DNA of 64,000 nt from Clavulina sp. PMI_390 (taxonomy: Eukaryota; Basidiomycota; Agaricomycetes; Cantharellales; Hydnaceae): the NCBI GenBank assembly GCA_015039315.1, contig WIDE01000051.1, forward strand, positions 158,206-222,205. Reading direction: 5' to 3'. The notes beneath the pieces are model-generated. The model was not told the origin of the DNA and made no database searches. It worked only from the letters and a program-made list of their open reading frames with translations. The first letter of the stretch is position 1; the number at the start of each line of letters is the position of its first letter. Both the position numbers and the translations under genes were made by a program. This document shows positions 35,756 to 47,778 of the stretch, piece after piece.

Positions 35756-37839
35756 TTAGACGACAAGGGAATCCATCGCAGCTGTCAGTGGATCTTTGAG
35801 CACCTTGGCCGAGTCCGCTGGAAACAAGAAACTGGGTCAGATCATAAAGGCATACCTCTGACCTCTCAGAACAAATACTTACCCCATGCTGGGTATAGAG
35901 CACTCATTTCGTTGAGGAAATCAAGAAGGATCTCAATAGACTGGCAGTATTCAGTCGCGAGCTTTGCGTTTTCGTGGGCTTCAGACCCCTCTAGCTCGTG
36001 AGCGAGTATCCTAACAGCATTCATCATGTGCACCTGAGGCCCAATATCAGCTTTTATCAATAGTAAGCAAGTGGCACAGGCTCGTAGGGAGCTCACCATA
36101 GGTACTAGAGACGACAGTACGATGTGAGGGTGCTTGTGCCCTTGAAGTTCCTTGCAAATCCCCACTAGGGTTCGTGCACAGCGCAGCATCTCTGTTCTAG
36201 CACGGTCATCTTTCCCAGCTTGCATACTACTCAAGATAAGAGAGCTCCCGTATAGCGTCGCATGAGAGAATAAAACGTCGGGGTTGGAGACACTAATCGC
36301 ATCTGAAAACGGGCGAATCTTGGAATCATGGTACTGGATAAAGGGTTGTAGTGTGGGGTCGTTCCTCTTTCTATTGGATGGAGTTTCTGGTGAAGCGGGA
36401 CAGTGAGCAACAGTAAGCTCAGTAGAAGGGATAAATCGACGGACTTACCATGGATCAAGGGGGACAGAGCCTTCACTCGTTCAAATGCGTGCATCACAGA
36501 AATATTTCGATTCACATCAGATTGCCAGATCGCCGAGAGCTCTTCGTCGTTTGCTAGAGGTAACTTTATAAACGAGGGAACCAGTTAAGTCGTAGAAATC
36601 GAGATTTAGCCAAGGAACAAACCTCCAACGCAGTGCCAGAATGGTCCACAAAGGGCCTCCATCTTTCACCGCAGAATGAGGTAGTCGGGAAGCCTGTCAG
36701 TTCGTGTAGCGTCCTGTCGGTGAGGAAGAGCGAATGTAACAACCAAAGACGATCTATAATTTCAGTCTCATTTGCCGGAGGGGGCAGTAAGAAGCGTCCA
36801 GTTCTGCTGTCGGCCTGGCCACCCATGGTGAGTGAGGTAAGAATACCGCATGCCCGGGCCGTGTAACACGCGGAGACATTGACGGCGTAACTCTCTTCGA
36901 CTCGGCGTGCCCTCGCAAAGTAGGACGCCAGGAGGGTACTAGCCCAAAGGAAATGCGGGATGTGCTCACAATCGGCCACCAGGAGAACCTCGTCAAGGAA
37001 TCGACGAGTGCGCGCTAGGAAGTAGGGCTCGAGGGAGGTCCAGCGCCCCCCAAGGACACTGCAGGCAGCGAGATGACACGCGTCTCGTAAACAGGGGTGG
37101 ATGGATCCAGGGTGTGAGAGTGGTAGGGAGAGACAATGGAGGAAACGGGGGAGAGGTATGAAGAAGTGAAAGTGGGAGCGATATGGCAGGAACAAGCCAA
37201 TGCTATAGAGAATTTGCCTGAGCGAATGTCAATGGCCGAGTTTCATCCATTATGACCTACAGGTAGAGAGACATCGACAGCGGTAGCGCCTCCCCCCGCG
37301 TCCATCGAAATGAGTTCAAAGTGTGTTCGACAACTGACCGATCAATATGATAGGTATCTCCGATTCTAGGGCGTTTTTCTCGTGCTTGCTCGCCAGCTGG
37401 AACCCCGTAAGCGAGCGCATCAAGCTTGCTGACTTCACCACAAATGTACAATGGCAGCGTAGTTAGTTCCAGGGTCGACCGTTTTTGAAACTGTCCTAGT
37501 AGATTGATCCGTTCTCGAAGCCTCGCAGAGCTGACGGAGAGATCATATCCCGAGGAAAGAGCCAGCTTATTCACCGTCAACTCTAGCGTCAAGAGTCGAG
37601 TTTGCAACGAGCCCGCTGAGCGACCCTGAGCTATGAGCTCAAGCTCGTCAGCATACGCGCACTGTTTCCGAAGATGTAGGCATCGACTGCAGGCTGGCTT
37701 TACGCCATTGCACTTCTATAAACAGGAATAACCATTTCAGTTGGTGAAAGGACACCATACATGAGGTAATACGGCTTACCGCTTTCAGCTTTCGACACTG
37801 GAGGCAAGCAGCCCTTCTCGGTAGGATCTTATCACGCAT
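35756..37839 (-). CDS. Zn2Cys6 transcription factor, paralogue A
   Basis: Fungal binuclear-cluster regulator, nuclear. ATG at 37839 opens 'MRDKILPRRAACLQCRKLKA'. After the first intron the exon gives 'KCNGVKPACSRC' and 'LHLRKQCAYADE', so the cluster is CX2CX6CX6CX2CX6C, complete. A heptad region with 'LTLELTVNKLALSSGYDLS' follows, then 'LPLYICGEVSKLDALA'. The fungal-specific TF domain follows: 'HLAACSVLGGRWTSLEPYFL', 'HIPHFLWASTLLASYFARAR' and 'DRLWLLHSLFLTDRTLHELT'. It ends with 'ADSAKVLKDPL', stop at 35756. Exon layout matches copies B and C, with no frame breaks seen. It is inverted relative to them and separated by about 21 kb holding FUN14, NOP2, three aminopeptidases and RPS21. Target genes unknown. 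Confidence 0.88.
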
Positions 37840-38898
37840 CTGCTCCAGTTGGGCTCGCCGTGAAAACTAGTAGCAAAAAGTGCAAGTGATCCAGTGGTTG
37901 ATATACATTTCAGTCGCTAACGGCCCCGGCCTATCTCGTCCAAACAATACAGCGGATCGAGTTTCTGGCAACTCTCCCCGTCGGCGAGACGAGAGAGCTC
38001 GGCCATCGCTGGAATCGGAATGACTCAGCAACTCAGCGTCTACCATCACGTGTCCCCTACCCTTAGACGTTAATGATTATTATTAATCATTAAGTTAATG
38101 ACGGGCAGGCCACTGTGGTTGCTTCCCCGATAAGCAACGGTGATTGATCACAAATTGCGCGAGAACACCATCATGAATGCTTTCAATTTCCCAGAATTCT
38201 TCTTGATCGGTCAGCTACTAATCATGCACCTCCTCTGCTGATACTCCCTCGTAAGACAGTCGGTCATACTTCTGAGTATAGTGATTATCAGTAGTTTACC
38301 TTTTTGACTCGGGCTGCTGCTAGCAGTGCAGTCAACCTAAATGTTAGACATCATTGCGATTAGAAGGGACCTGCCATGGTAATGGCAACAAATTAGAGTT
38401 TCCTGCATCCAGTTTAGCAAGGCAATATCTCTCGGAGAGAATCATAACAGGATGCGCCCTTGATTCGTCTTGCATTGTAGAGCCCAGTCGCATCCGAAAT
38501 GGCCTGACAATTGGAACCATAAAGCTGTGTTACTCGTGCTATCTTTGAGCGAGTAAGGTGTACCGATATTCAAGAAGTTTACGAGCCTCACTCCCGAAAT
38601 CGCTAGGAAGATATAGACAAACTTGCACCAGAGATGACGTCGCTCATCGGCGTAACCGGGTGCGACTTGGAACAACGCTGCAACAAGCTTGCAGGACATT
38701 GTGGAATGTTCCATCCTCATAGGGTTTGTTTCCCACATAGAAAGAGGTCTGGAATTGATGATTGGAGCACCTGAAATAACATAATATGCTACCCAGGTGT
38801 ATATGCTATTCCAAAAATCTCTTGATGAACCTGCTCCGTCCTCCGCTAGTCTGACAGGACCCAATGGTTTTTGATATTGTGATATGTCGACATCGATT
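37840..38898. promoter_or_regulatory. Promoter of Zn2Cys6 copy A plus intergenic sequence
   Basis: About 1.06 kb. The copy A promoter (read on the minus strand) holds CACGTG at 38047-38052 and CCGACGGGGAGAG at 37984-37972, the same pair found before copies B and C. A perfect 10-bp inverted repeat with a 4-nt loop is at 38070-38093. A 155-codon minus-strand frame at 38442-38906 has no recognisable domain and runs into the FUN14 3' end, so it is not called. Confidence 0.5.
38070..38093. repeat. Inverted repeat, 10-bp arms and 4-nt loop
   Basis: Arms TTAATGATTA (38070-38079) and TAATCATTAA (38084-38093) are exact reverse complements. It lies about 230 bp upstream of the copy A ATG. The TAAT/ATTA cores are homeodomain-type sites; a terminator or cruciform role is also possible. 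Confidence 0.7.
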
Positions 38899-39910
38899 CT
38901 ACCCAATCCTCAATCCCAAAGCGAACCCGGCGATGAACGATGCCCGCTGCTGGAAATCTGCCGTCAAGAAGTTCACGAACCAGTTCCACACACTGCTAAC
39001 AGTTGGTGGTCGCGGCTTCCCTCCGGGTTCCAGCGGTGGTGAGTAGAAGAGCTTTTCGAAGCGGCCCGCAGCACGCTGCCAGTCCACGCGGACAAGAGAG
39101 AGCGAGTTGAAATACTAGGAAAGAAGAAATTCGTCGACCTTTCATTCAATGATGGTAAGGGAGGCAAGCGAGGGTGCATACCTGAAGCAGAACAAACACT
39201 CCGCCGAAAATGAAGGCCAATGCGCGTGCACCCTTCTTCAAGAACACGCCTGCGCATATACCACACACAGTTCCAAAGCTGAGTTCATATACATTGACGG
39301 TCCTATGTGGAAGAAGATGGTGAGGGAGTTGATCAGAACTACGCAGCCTTATGATGAGCCATTTAGTTGCTTTTGAACACTCACGACGCAGGAGGAGGAG
39401 GAAGTGGTTCTCGAGGTCGATCATAGCCTGAAGACGGAGGAGGTACTGTGCCCGACAAGGAATGTTATTTGGCTGGCCGTGTTCGCCCGCTCCACAAGCT
39501 TTCGTGGACGGGGGGTGCTGGAATTATTTAGATAACTCACAAGTATCGCATTTCACTGGCTCCTCATTTCGAACGAAGAGGGATAGTCCTAACCCCAGCA
39601 TCGCGACTGAGGTAATCGCCCCCACGTTCCATCGTCCGCTCACACACGCCATCCTCGACACCAAAGGTGAGCTCGTTGATGCATATCGTGTTCCAAAGGA
39701 TTTGGAGATCCCGAAAGCTCGGCTGGGCTTCCATAGAGCCGCGAGGTCCGAGGAAGCTGAGGATCGACCTACACCAGCACCGAGGAAGCTCGTGAAAGTC
39801 CTCCGAGTCGATGATCTCATGGCAGATGGCATCAACCCCACACTGGTAGTGTTGGTTGCGTGCACAACGGGGGCGCGAACAGCGCGCAAGCATGCTAGCA
39901 GCGCAGCCAT
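38899..39910 (-). CDS. FUN14-domain mitochondrial membrane protein
   Basis: FUN14 family (FUNDC1 in animals), mitochondrial outer membrane, linked to mitophagy and ER contacts in other organisms. The likely ATG is at 39910 ('MAALLACLRAVRAPVVHATN'); the frame also has an ATG-like start 17 codons upstream at 39961. The N-terminal half is rich in Arg and Ser ('SSTRRTFTSFLG'), typical of mitochondrial targeting. The helix 'VGAITSVAMLGLGLSLFV' follows, then a short Pro-rich exon 'VPPPSSGYDRPREPLPPPP'. The FUN14 core is 'LSFGTVCGICAGVFLKKGAR' and 'ALAFIFGGVFVLLQ', then 'YFNSLSLVRVDWQRAAGRFE', and the end is 'ADFQQRASFIAGFALGLRIG'. The Gly-rich helices match the family closely. Divergent from NOP2. 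Confidence 0.85.
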
Positions 39911-40136
39911 CGTTGTTGTTGTTTTTAGTCGAGTTTCGTCGTCGCCGAAATCAAGAAGCAACCCAACACGACGACTGGCCCGCCGAGAATTGAATTAACG
40001 GGCTGACAGTATTTGGTCGAATTGACATCGAACGCATTTTTGGGCCACTCGAAATTCTGCAGCCCTCTAGCTGAAGTTTATCTGCTTTGATTCTTTCCTC
40101 TGCAAGGAGTGCTGCTAGTGCTCTAGAAAGTAAAAA

Positions 40137-42855
40137 ATGGGTCGCAGGAATCGTGGGAAACAGGGCGATCCTCTTCCCCTCCCAGCCGACTATGTCCCTC
40201 GTTCTGTTTCTGGTCCTGCTTCCTCTACATCAAAAGGGAAACGAAAAGCTATTGAAGAAGACGAGGCTTTCCCTACCTCTAAAAAGGCCAAAAAGGCCGC
40301 CCCTATCTCTGGGTCTGTGAGCAGCAAAGCTAAAGGGAAGGGCAAAGCAAACGCACCTAGCACGACGAATGCCAAGGAGGGTGGGATGGGCGTACGAGCG
40401 CAAAAGAGAGCAAAAAAGGCTGCAAAAATCGCTGCTGCCTCTACTGCTAACGGTGACGATGAAGATGAGGATGACGAAGAGGGGAGCGGGGGCAGCGATG
40501 AAGAGAATTTGGCGGCCCATAAAAAGTGAGCATTCATTCACCTTGATCAACATCACTATCCCCAAGAGATAGCACTCTGTATGTACTCACTGATGGGATC
40601 GGGATGAAGGTTCTTGTTCGATGCAAGCGATGAAGAGGAGTTTGGCGGGGCAAATCCTAACTCGGACGACATAGACGACGACGACGACGAAATGGATGAG
40701 TAAGTGTATATTCCACATCATTATATGGCTTTATTCTAATGCTCTTCCACTATCTGCTCACTCAGAGACATCCCAGTAAGTTTCATTTACTGAAGGCACA
40801 TCATGCCCATCCTATTGGAAGCTCATCGTCGTGTCCATGCTTCGGTGTTACATAGAGAGGAGAAGCACAAGACTTCGACTTTGATTCAGACGAAGAAGAT
40901 GACGCAGCACTCCCAGACGACTTTGACGGCGGGGTCGATTCCGATTCTGACGACGATGACGATTCGGACTCGGACGGCGAGGGTAAAATCACACTCGCCA
41001 ACATCGAAGCGCGCTCGCAAAAACTCGATGCCAAGGCTGCGCGCGATGCGGAACTGGACCTAGGAATCAACCAGCCTATGGACATGGACGAGGATGGTGA
41101 GGGTGATGGCGAAGACGTGGAAGCATTCGACCTTCCGACAGCGGAGGACAGGGAGGCAGAGAAAAAGCGAGGCGGAGGGGAGCTGCAGGAGGTACAAAGG
41201 CGGATGCAGGATTGTGCAAGAGTTCTTGGTGACTTCAAGGCGCTCGGGGGGAAAGGACGGTAAGCCATCACACTTTCTCCCTCCCTCGTGTGGCCTGATG
41301 CTAATGCGTGTCTTTCTTGCCATGGTGCTGACAGCTCAAGGTCCGAATATGTGGAGCAGCTTCTTGCCGATATTTGCACCTACTATGGGTACAATGCGTT
41401 TCTTGCTGAGAAGCTCTTCAACCTTTTCCCTGTGCAGGAGGTGAGATATGGTGTCAAGAAGGGTATTGACTGAACGGCTGATTATTCTGCAATTACAGGC
41501 TATCGAATTTTTCGAAGCTAATGAGGTTCAGCGACCTGTCACAATCCGAACCAACACCCTTCGTACTCGGAGACGTGACCTTGCCCAAGCCCTGATCAAC
41601 CGTGGTGTCAATTTGGAACCCATCGGGAAGTGGACCAATGTTGGTCTCCAAGTATTCGAAAGCTCCGTGCCAATAGGTACGTCACCCGTCTTCTCTATCC
41701 TTCTCTATCCTTCTCATTCTAAGCAGCGTGAATTCTTACCTCTCTTTGAATGAATTATCCTAGGTGCCACCCCCGAGTACCTTGCAGGACACTATATGCT
41801 GCAAGCCGCGTCCTCTTTCCTTCCCGTTATTGCCCTTGCGCCTGTCCCACACGAGCGTGTCCTCGATATGGCCTCCGCTCCTGGCGGGAAAACCACGCAC
41901 ATCGCTGCGCTCCTACAAAACACTGGTCTCGTCTTTGCGAACGACTCCAACAAGGCCCGCACTAAGAGCTTAACAGCAAACGTGCACCGGTTGGGCTGCA
42001 AGAACGTTGTTGTGTGCAGCTATGATGGGAGAGAGTTTCCCAAGGTGATTGGGGGATTTGATAGGGTCTTGTTGGATGCTCCGTGCAGTGGAACTGGTGT
42101 CATTAGTAAGGATGCTAGCGTGAAGCTGAACAAGGCAAGTCTCCTCTTTTTTGCGACTTTCCACCTTGACATTTCTTATTGATCTGCGTTCCTTCACCCT
42201 TCAGTCGGAGCGGGACTTTACTCTTCTCTCGCATCTACAAAAGCAACTGATTCTTTGCGCGATCGACTCGGTCAACCCACACTCGAAAACAGGCGGCTAT
42301 ATCGTGTACTCGACCTGCTCTGTGACTGTTGATGAGAACGAGTCCGTCGTCGACTACGCCCTTCGGAAGCGCCCAAATGTGCGCCTTGTCGATACCGGGC
42401 TCGAGTTTGGGGTGCCAGGCTACACCAGCTACATGGGCAAGACGTTCCATGAGAGTATTGGGCTGACGAGGCGGTTCTACCCGCATGTGCACAATATGGA
42501 TGGGTTCTATGTGGCGAAGCTAAGGATCCTTCCGCGAAAGAGTGTGGCGGACAAAGAGAAGAAGGCAAAAGAGGCAGATGGTGAGACTGCCGATGTGGTA
42601 GTGGAAGAGGAGGACGGGACGGTTACTGGTGGTGCCGAGGCTGTTGGCTTTGACGAGGAAGAGGACAAGATGTATCTCGAAGGTGAGCATTATGGCTTCC
42701 GATCAAGCTTCTTTCTTCTTTTCTCTTGGCTCTGTGATGTGCTGTACTTTTTGCTGATAATCTTTTCTTTCGTGCGAGCAGAGGCGAAGCGGAAGCGTAT
42801 GAAGGCGAAGGGCCTCAAGCCGCCACCTCGCTCGAAGCCGGTCGCGGCTGCATGA
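40137..42855 (+). CDS. NOP2: Nucleolar 25S/28S rRNA (cytosine-C5) methyltransferase Nop2
   Basis: RsmB/Nop2 family methyltransferase (NSUN1) needed for large-subunit rRNA modification and processing in the nucleolus. ATG at 40137 opens '[20 protein letters not shown]', a basic then highly acidic N-terminal region typical of Nop2. A 10-nt exon at 40766-40775 encodes part of 'DEDIPRGEAQDF'. The core shows '[20 protein letters not shown]', the SAM motif '[20 protein letters not shown]', '[10 protein letters not shown]', '[18 protein letters not shown]' (motif IV Cys) and '[20 protein letters not shown]' (motif VI catalytic Cys). It ends '[18 protein letters not shown]' and a Lys-rich tail, TGA at 42853-42855. 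All catalytic residues are present. Confidence 0.92.
40766..40775 (+). other. 10-nt microexon of NOP2
   Basis: AGACATCCCA is flanked by CTCAG and GTAAGT. Joining exon ends 40699 and 40856 through it restores Glu-Asp-Ile-Pro in frame; skipping it would shift the frame. It lies in the acidic N-terminal region. Confidence 0.65.
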
Positions 42856-43315
42856 TCCAATCATCATCATATGAGACATGTACAGCCTATTCGCTTGCGC
42901 CCTTGGACATCCCTCGCGCCCATGAAGACCTTCAAGCTTCGCGTGACGTGACGCTCCCCCGTTACTCGCAAGCCCCCCTCGCTTCCAGACGAACGCGAGC
43001 GCATGGACTACTCTACCGTGTGGTGTAGCTTCTTTGCGCCCCGTAGCTTCTGCTACATTAGCAAATAAAATCTTGTATTTCCTTTGTCTCAACACAATTC
43101 ACCCATTTGTGCTTTCGTTCATCTCAGTCTTGCTGTACGTGCTCTTAATGCCACTCTAAATGAATGAAGAAATGCAGGAATACCAGCTTGAAAACTCAGA
43201 GCTAAGGTGTTCCGCAAGAAGTTCAGAACCTTTCTCGGTGATGCGGGTGTTCGGCTAAGCGCCGGGTGGCTGGTCGAAGGCCCACCTGTGACCATCATCT
43301 TGGCGCGTCGCGTGG
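42856..43315. promoter_or_regulatory. NOP2 3' flank and promoter of aminopeptidase copy 1
   Basis: 460 bp between same-strand genes. It contains TGACGTGA at 42944-42951, a CRE-like site with counterparts upstream of copies 2 and 3. No gene seen. Confidence 0.45.
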
Positions 43316-46300
43316 ATGTCCGCTTCATTCTCAAAATCCTCTGCGGGATGTCTTAGATTACTCGCCCATGTGGGGCCTTCGGGTCACGTCGCCACTCGGG
43401 CAGTATATAGGGCTGGCCACCCGCAAATTTCTCGTCGCTCGTTTTTCTCGCCACTCGCCACATCCAGACCAACCACTAGCAGCAAGCCTCGACAACTCGA
43501 ACGCGTTCGGACACCAACGAAGAGGTCGTGTGCCACTCACTCTCGCCCAACTAGTAGCGCAAGTCCCTATCCCCATCCATCGACAATACCGGTAGACAAG
43601 ATGACTGCAAAGCCCATCGACTATCGTCTGCCCACCGACACCCGCCCCACCCACTACGATCTCACCTTCAAGACTGATCTCGAGGAGCTCAAGTTCTACG
43701 GCTATGCCATCATCGAGTACGTGGCTCCTATCTTTCGCGCATATATGGGTGCTATCCATCTATCCTACATTGTGCCACTGACTCTCTCCTACATAAACCC
43801 ACTAGCATTGACATCCTCGCCGACACCGACTCGATCACGTTCAACGCAGCCGACATCGATTTCACCGATGCCACCATCCTTGATTCCTCCTCGGGCCAGG
43901 TGCACGCCCAGATCGCCCGCACGGATGACTCGAAGCAAGAGCGAGTGCAGCTCAAGTTTCCCGAAACGTTCAAGAAGGGCAGCAAGGTTCAGCTGTCTGT
44001 TGGCTGGAAAGCAGAGTTGACGGATAGCATGAACGGTGAGGGATATCTTGTTGCTGATTTCGAACGGCTAAGGTCTCTGATCTATCACTGTTGTAGGGTA
44101 TTACAGGTCCTCATTTGAGCAGGATGGCAAGAAGGCGTGAGTGCCACGAATTCTGCACATCTCCAACTTGCGACGCTGACGATAAAACACCAAAATGCGT
44201 GCATGTATAGCTACTATGCTCTGACCCAGTGAGTGTTGTGATCAAGTTTTCTTTATCTGCTTGCTCACGTCCACGTCCTCTAGATTTGAGGTTCGTACAC
44301 CCCATCATAAATAGCCTGCCTTACATCTAAATCCATCCAATTCTTTCCTTTACCCAAAATAGCCAACTGCAGCCCGCCGGTGCGTTTTTCGTCATTCCTT
44401 CCTCCCCTTATGGCTCGTCCTCATGATATTCGCTCTCCGACCCACACAGAGCGTTCCCAGTCTGGGATGAACCTCTCCTCAAGTCGCAATACACCGTCAC
44501 TCTCATTTCACGCTCTGAAACCACCTCCTTGAGCAACATGCCCGCCACAAGCGAACACCCATACAACGCATCTGGCGAGGGCTTACCTGCTGGTGCGAAG
44601 ATGCTCGTGAGCCTGTATCCGCACGCTGATCCAAGCAAGGCTGCGAACGAGTGGAAGGTTACTACATTCGAGAAGTCTCCCCCGGTTAGTCTGCAGACCC
44701 CGCGACGCCACGACACTGGACTAAACCTTCTGTTGTCCTAGATGTCGTCATACCTTCTTGCGTTCGCAAACGGGAACTTCAAGTATCTTGAGGACTCGTA
44801 CACAAGCCCTCTAAGTGGCAAGTCTCGCAAACTGCGCGTTTACAGTGAGTAGTTCTCTTGAATTCGATGCAAGCACGAGTCTGATCATTCCACTGTCATA
44901 CAGCGACTCCCGATCTCATCCACCAAGCCCAGTTCGCTCTCGACGTCAAGAGGGACTCTCTCCCTATTTATGAGAAGATCTTCGACGTCGAATATCCCTT
45001 GCCCAAGCTGGATACTCTTGTGGTACGTCTCGTCCTCCTGTTGTGCCCAACCTCGACTTCAATCTCATATCTATGAATAACCTCTAGGCCGCAGATTTCG
45101 ATGCGGGTGCCATGGAGAACTGGGGACTGATTACTGGCAGGACGACAGCGTTCCTCTATGACCCAAAGAAGTCGTCTTTGAGCGCGAAAAAGCGAGTTGC
45201 AGAGGTGCAACTTCATGAGGTCCGTTCCGCACCTACGACATGAGAAGAAGGAAGTATCCAGGCTCAATGTTCACCCCTTTACCAGTGTGCCCACATGTGG
45301 TTCGGTGATATCACCACCATGAGCTGGTGGGACGCCCTCTGGCTCAACGAGGGCTTCGCCACACTCGTAAGCAACTCGTTTTGCCTGACAATTTGGGACT
45401 TTCACTCATTGCTTGTCGTCGTTGAAGATGGGTGAAGTCATCATTATGAACAAGCTCTTCCCTGAGTGGAAGCCACATAGCGACTTCATCATCTCTGGCC
45501 TTGAGCGTGCTTTGGCACTCGATGCAAAGCGAAGCTCTCATCCTATCATGGTGGATTGCCCCGATGCAAACCAAATTAACCAGATCGTGCGTGGACAATA
45601 TCTGATTTCCCGCTGGTCAGTATTGCTGACGACCTAGGTCGTATTTATTGTACCCACAGTTTGACGCTCTATCCTATGAGAAATCCGCCTCTGGTACGTC
45701 CGATTGAGTATTGCGCAAGCGTCTCTCGTCATTAACATACCAATGACAACTATTACCCTACCAGTCCTTCGCATGCTTTCCGAGTACGTTGGCGAGGAGA
45801 AGTTCCTCAAGGGTGTCTCCATCTACCTTAAGAACCACCTCTACGGTAACTCAGAACCCGTCGACCTTTGGAACGGTATCTCTCAATCGACTGGTGTCGA
45901 TATTGCGAAGATGATGGACAACTGGGTGTACAAGATTGGTTTCCCCGTCGTCACCGTCAAGGAAGAGGGGAACGGAAAGGTCACCGTAAGACAGGACAGG
46001 TTCTTGTCCAGTGGTGATCCGACGCCAGAGGAGAATGAGACTCTTTGGTAGGTTGGATCATTCGGAATCGTGACTGCGGCTTGGCTGATCTGGCCCTGCG
46101 TCCACTAGGTATATTCCCTTGAGCGTACTTTCCACCGACTCGGGCAAACCGTCTATCGACCGCTCTGTCGTCCTTCAGGACCGCGAATCCACGCTCTCCA
46201 TTGATACATCGAAACCTTGGAAGCTCAATGCTGGCACTAGTGGAGTCTGTGAGTAGCCCATATCTTATCAAGTCGATAATCTGACCCTGACATGCAAATC

Positions 46301-47778
46301 ACTTCTCTTCTTCGCAGTCCGTGTTGCCTATGAACCTGAACGCTTGAAACAGCTCGGTATCTGGGCGTCTCAGAAAGACTCGCCGTTCTCGCTCGAGGAC
46401 CGTATGGGTCTTGTCTCAGATGCCACGATCCTTGCTCAAGCCGGCGTGGGGCAAACAAGCGCTGCTTTGGACTTGATTGCTAGCTTGCACAAGGAGGAGG
46501 AGAGTGAGTACCCAGTTCTTCCGTGTCTGAGTTCTAAAATGCAGGTGTGAGAATGATCGGTTGACACAATATTCGCAGACCTTGTATGGAGCGCCATGGC
46601 TGCTTCGCTTTCGAACATCAAGGGTCTGCTGTGGGAGCAGCCTGCAGAGCTCCGCCAGAGCTGGAATGAATGGATCAACGTGAGTTCCGCCCCAACTCGA
46701 TTCGTATTACAAGCTCCTGACCAAACTCAATGTTCCACCTGCAGTACTTGTACCTCACGATTGTGAAGAAGCTTGGCTATGACTACCGCCCTGAAGACTC
46801 TGCAGACGTGCGCGAGCTTAGGACCCGTGCCATCACCAACTGCGCTCGAGCACAAGAGTCGACGTACGCCCTCGGTTTTTGCCTACACTCGCTTGATTGA
46901 CTTACCTTGAGAATTGATTTAGTGTCGTGAATGAGCTTGTGACACGCTTCAACAAGTTTGTGGAGACCAAGGATGATTCATCGGTGCCACCAGACCTGCA
47001 AACCATCATATACTCTATGGTGTGTATCACTCCTCGCCTTGATTTCTCGTAGTTGCTGACTCGATGCCATACTACAGGCTGTAGAGCATGGTGGTCAAAA
47101 GGAATTCGACACCATCAAGCAGATTTGGAAGAACCCAGCGACTCCATCAGCCAAGTCTGCTGCTGGGTAGGTGCCATCTTTTGCCATTACTTGCAATTCA
47201 CTGAACTGATTTCTCACTTCTTCCCGCCGTTGTACTCCTAAAGCTATGCCCTCACTCAAGTCAAGACGGAGGATCTCACCAAGCAGGCGTTCGATCTCCT
47301 CACGAACGAGGTGCAACTCCAGGACTGGCACTCCACTGTTAACGGCCTGAGCTCGAACACCTTCACGCGGAGAAAGATGGCTCAATATTTCTATGATAAC
47401 TACGACTCGGTATGCTACTCACTCAGTGGGTCTACCTAGCTCCCCTTTGCTCATTGACTTTGTTCACAGATTATCAAGCGTTACGAGGGTACTTTCTCGA
47501 TCACGTACATTGTGGAGTACACCTTCCGCAACTTCACCACTGAGAAAGACGCGGAGGAGATTGCTGAGTTCTTCAAGGTCTGTTGCATTCTTCAGTTGTG
47601 AAAGCATGTTTACTTATCTGATGCTGCGATGTAGGGCAAGGACAACTCGAAGTACAATCTTGCGCTCAGCCAGGCGCTTGACAACATCAAGGCGAACTCC
47701 AAGTGGCTCAATAGATCTCAGGGTGATATTGAGTCGTGGCTGGCAAAGTTCTCCAAAGAGAAGGGATCAAAGCTATGA
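43316..47778 (+). CDS. M1 zinc aminopeptidase, tandem copy 1 (possible presequence and C-terminal SKL)
   Basis: Puromycin-sensitive/APE2-type M1 metallo-aminopeptidase, about 885 residues from the inner start. The conventional start is ATG 43601 ('[20 protein letters not shown]'). An in-frame ATG at 43316 adds 95 residues rich in Arg and Ser ('[18 protein letters not shown]') with almost no acidic residues, like a mitochondrial presequence. Exopeptidase motif GAMEN is in '[20 protein letters not shown]'. The zinc site HECAH plus downstream Glu is in '[17 protein letters not shown]' and '[10 protein letters not shown]', with an intron between HE and CAH. The catalytic Tyr is in '[11 protein letters not shown]'. 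Three tiny exons (44211-44228, 44284-44290, 44363-44379) encode 'YYALTQ', 'FE' and 'PTAARR'. The C-terminus reads '[13 protein letters not shown]', a canonical PTS1. No frame break seen. About 20 short introns. Confidence 0.9.
44211..44379 (+). other. Run of three microexons (18, 7 and 17 nt), aminopeptidase copy 1
   Basis: Exons 44211-44228 (CTACTATGCTCTGACCCA), 44284-44290 (ATTTGAG) and 44363-44379 (CCAACTGCAGCCCGCCG), each with AG before and GT after. Joined from 44136 to 44450 they read 'AYYALTQFEPTAARRAFPVW', a conserved M1 segment. Confidence 0.78.

Noticed and set aside
38442..38906. 155-codon minus-strand frame with some hydrophobic stretches
   Set aside because: No domain, no paired exons, no signal peptide, and it overlaps the 3' end of FUN14 on the same strand in another frame.
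42235..42492. Minus-strand frames within NOP2 coding sequence
   Set aside because: Antisense shadows of the conserved methyltransferase exons.
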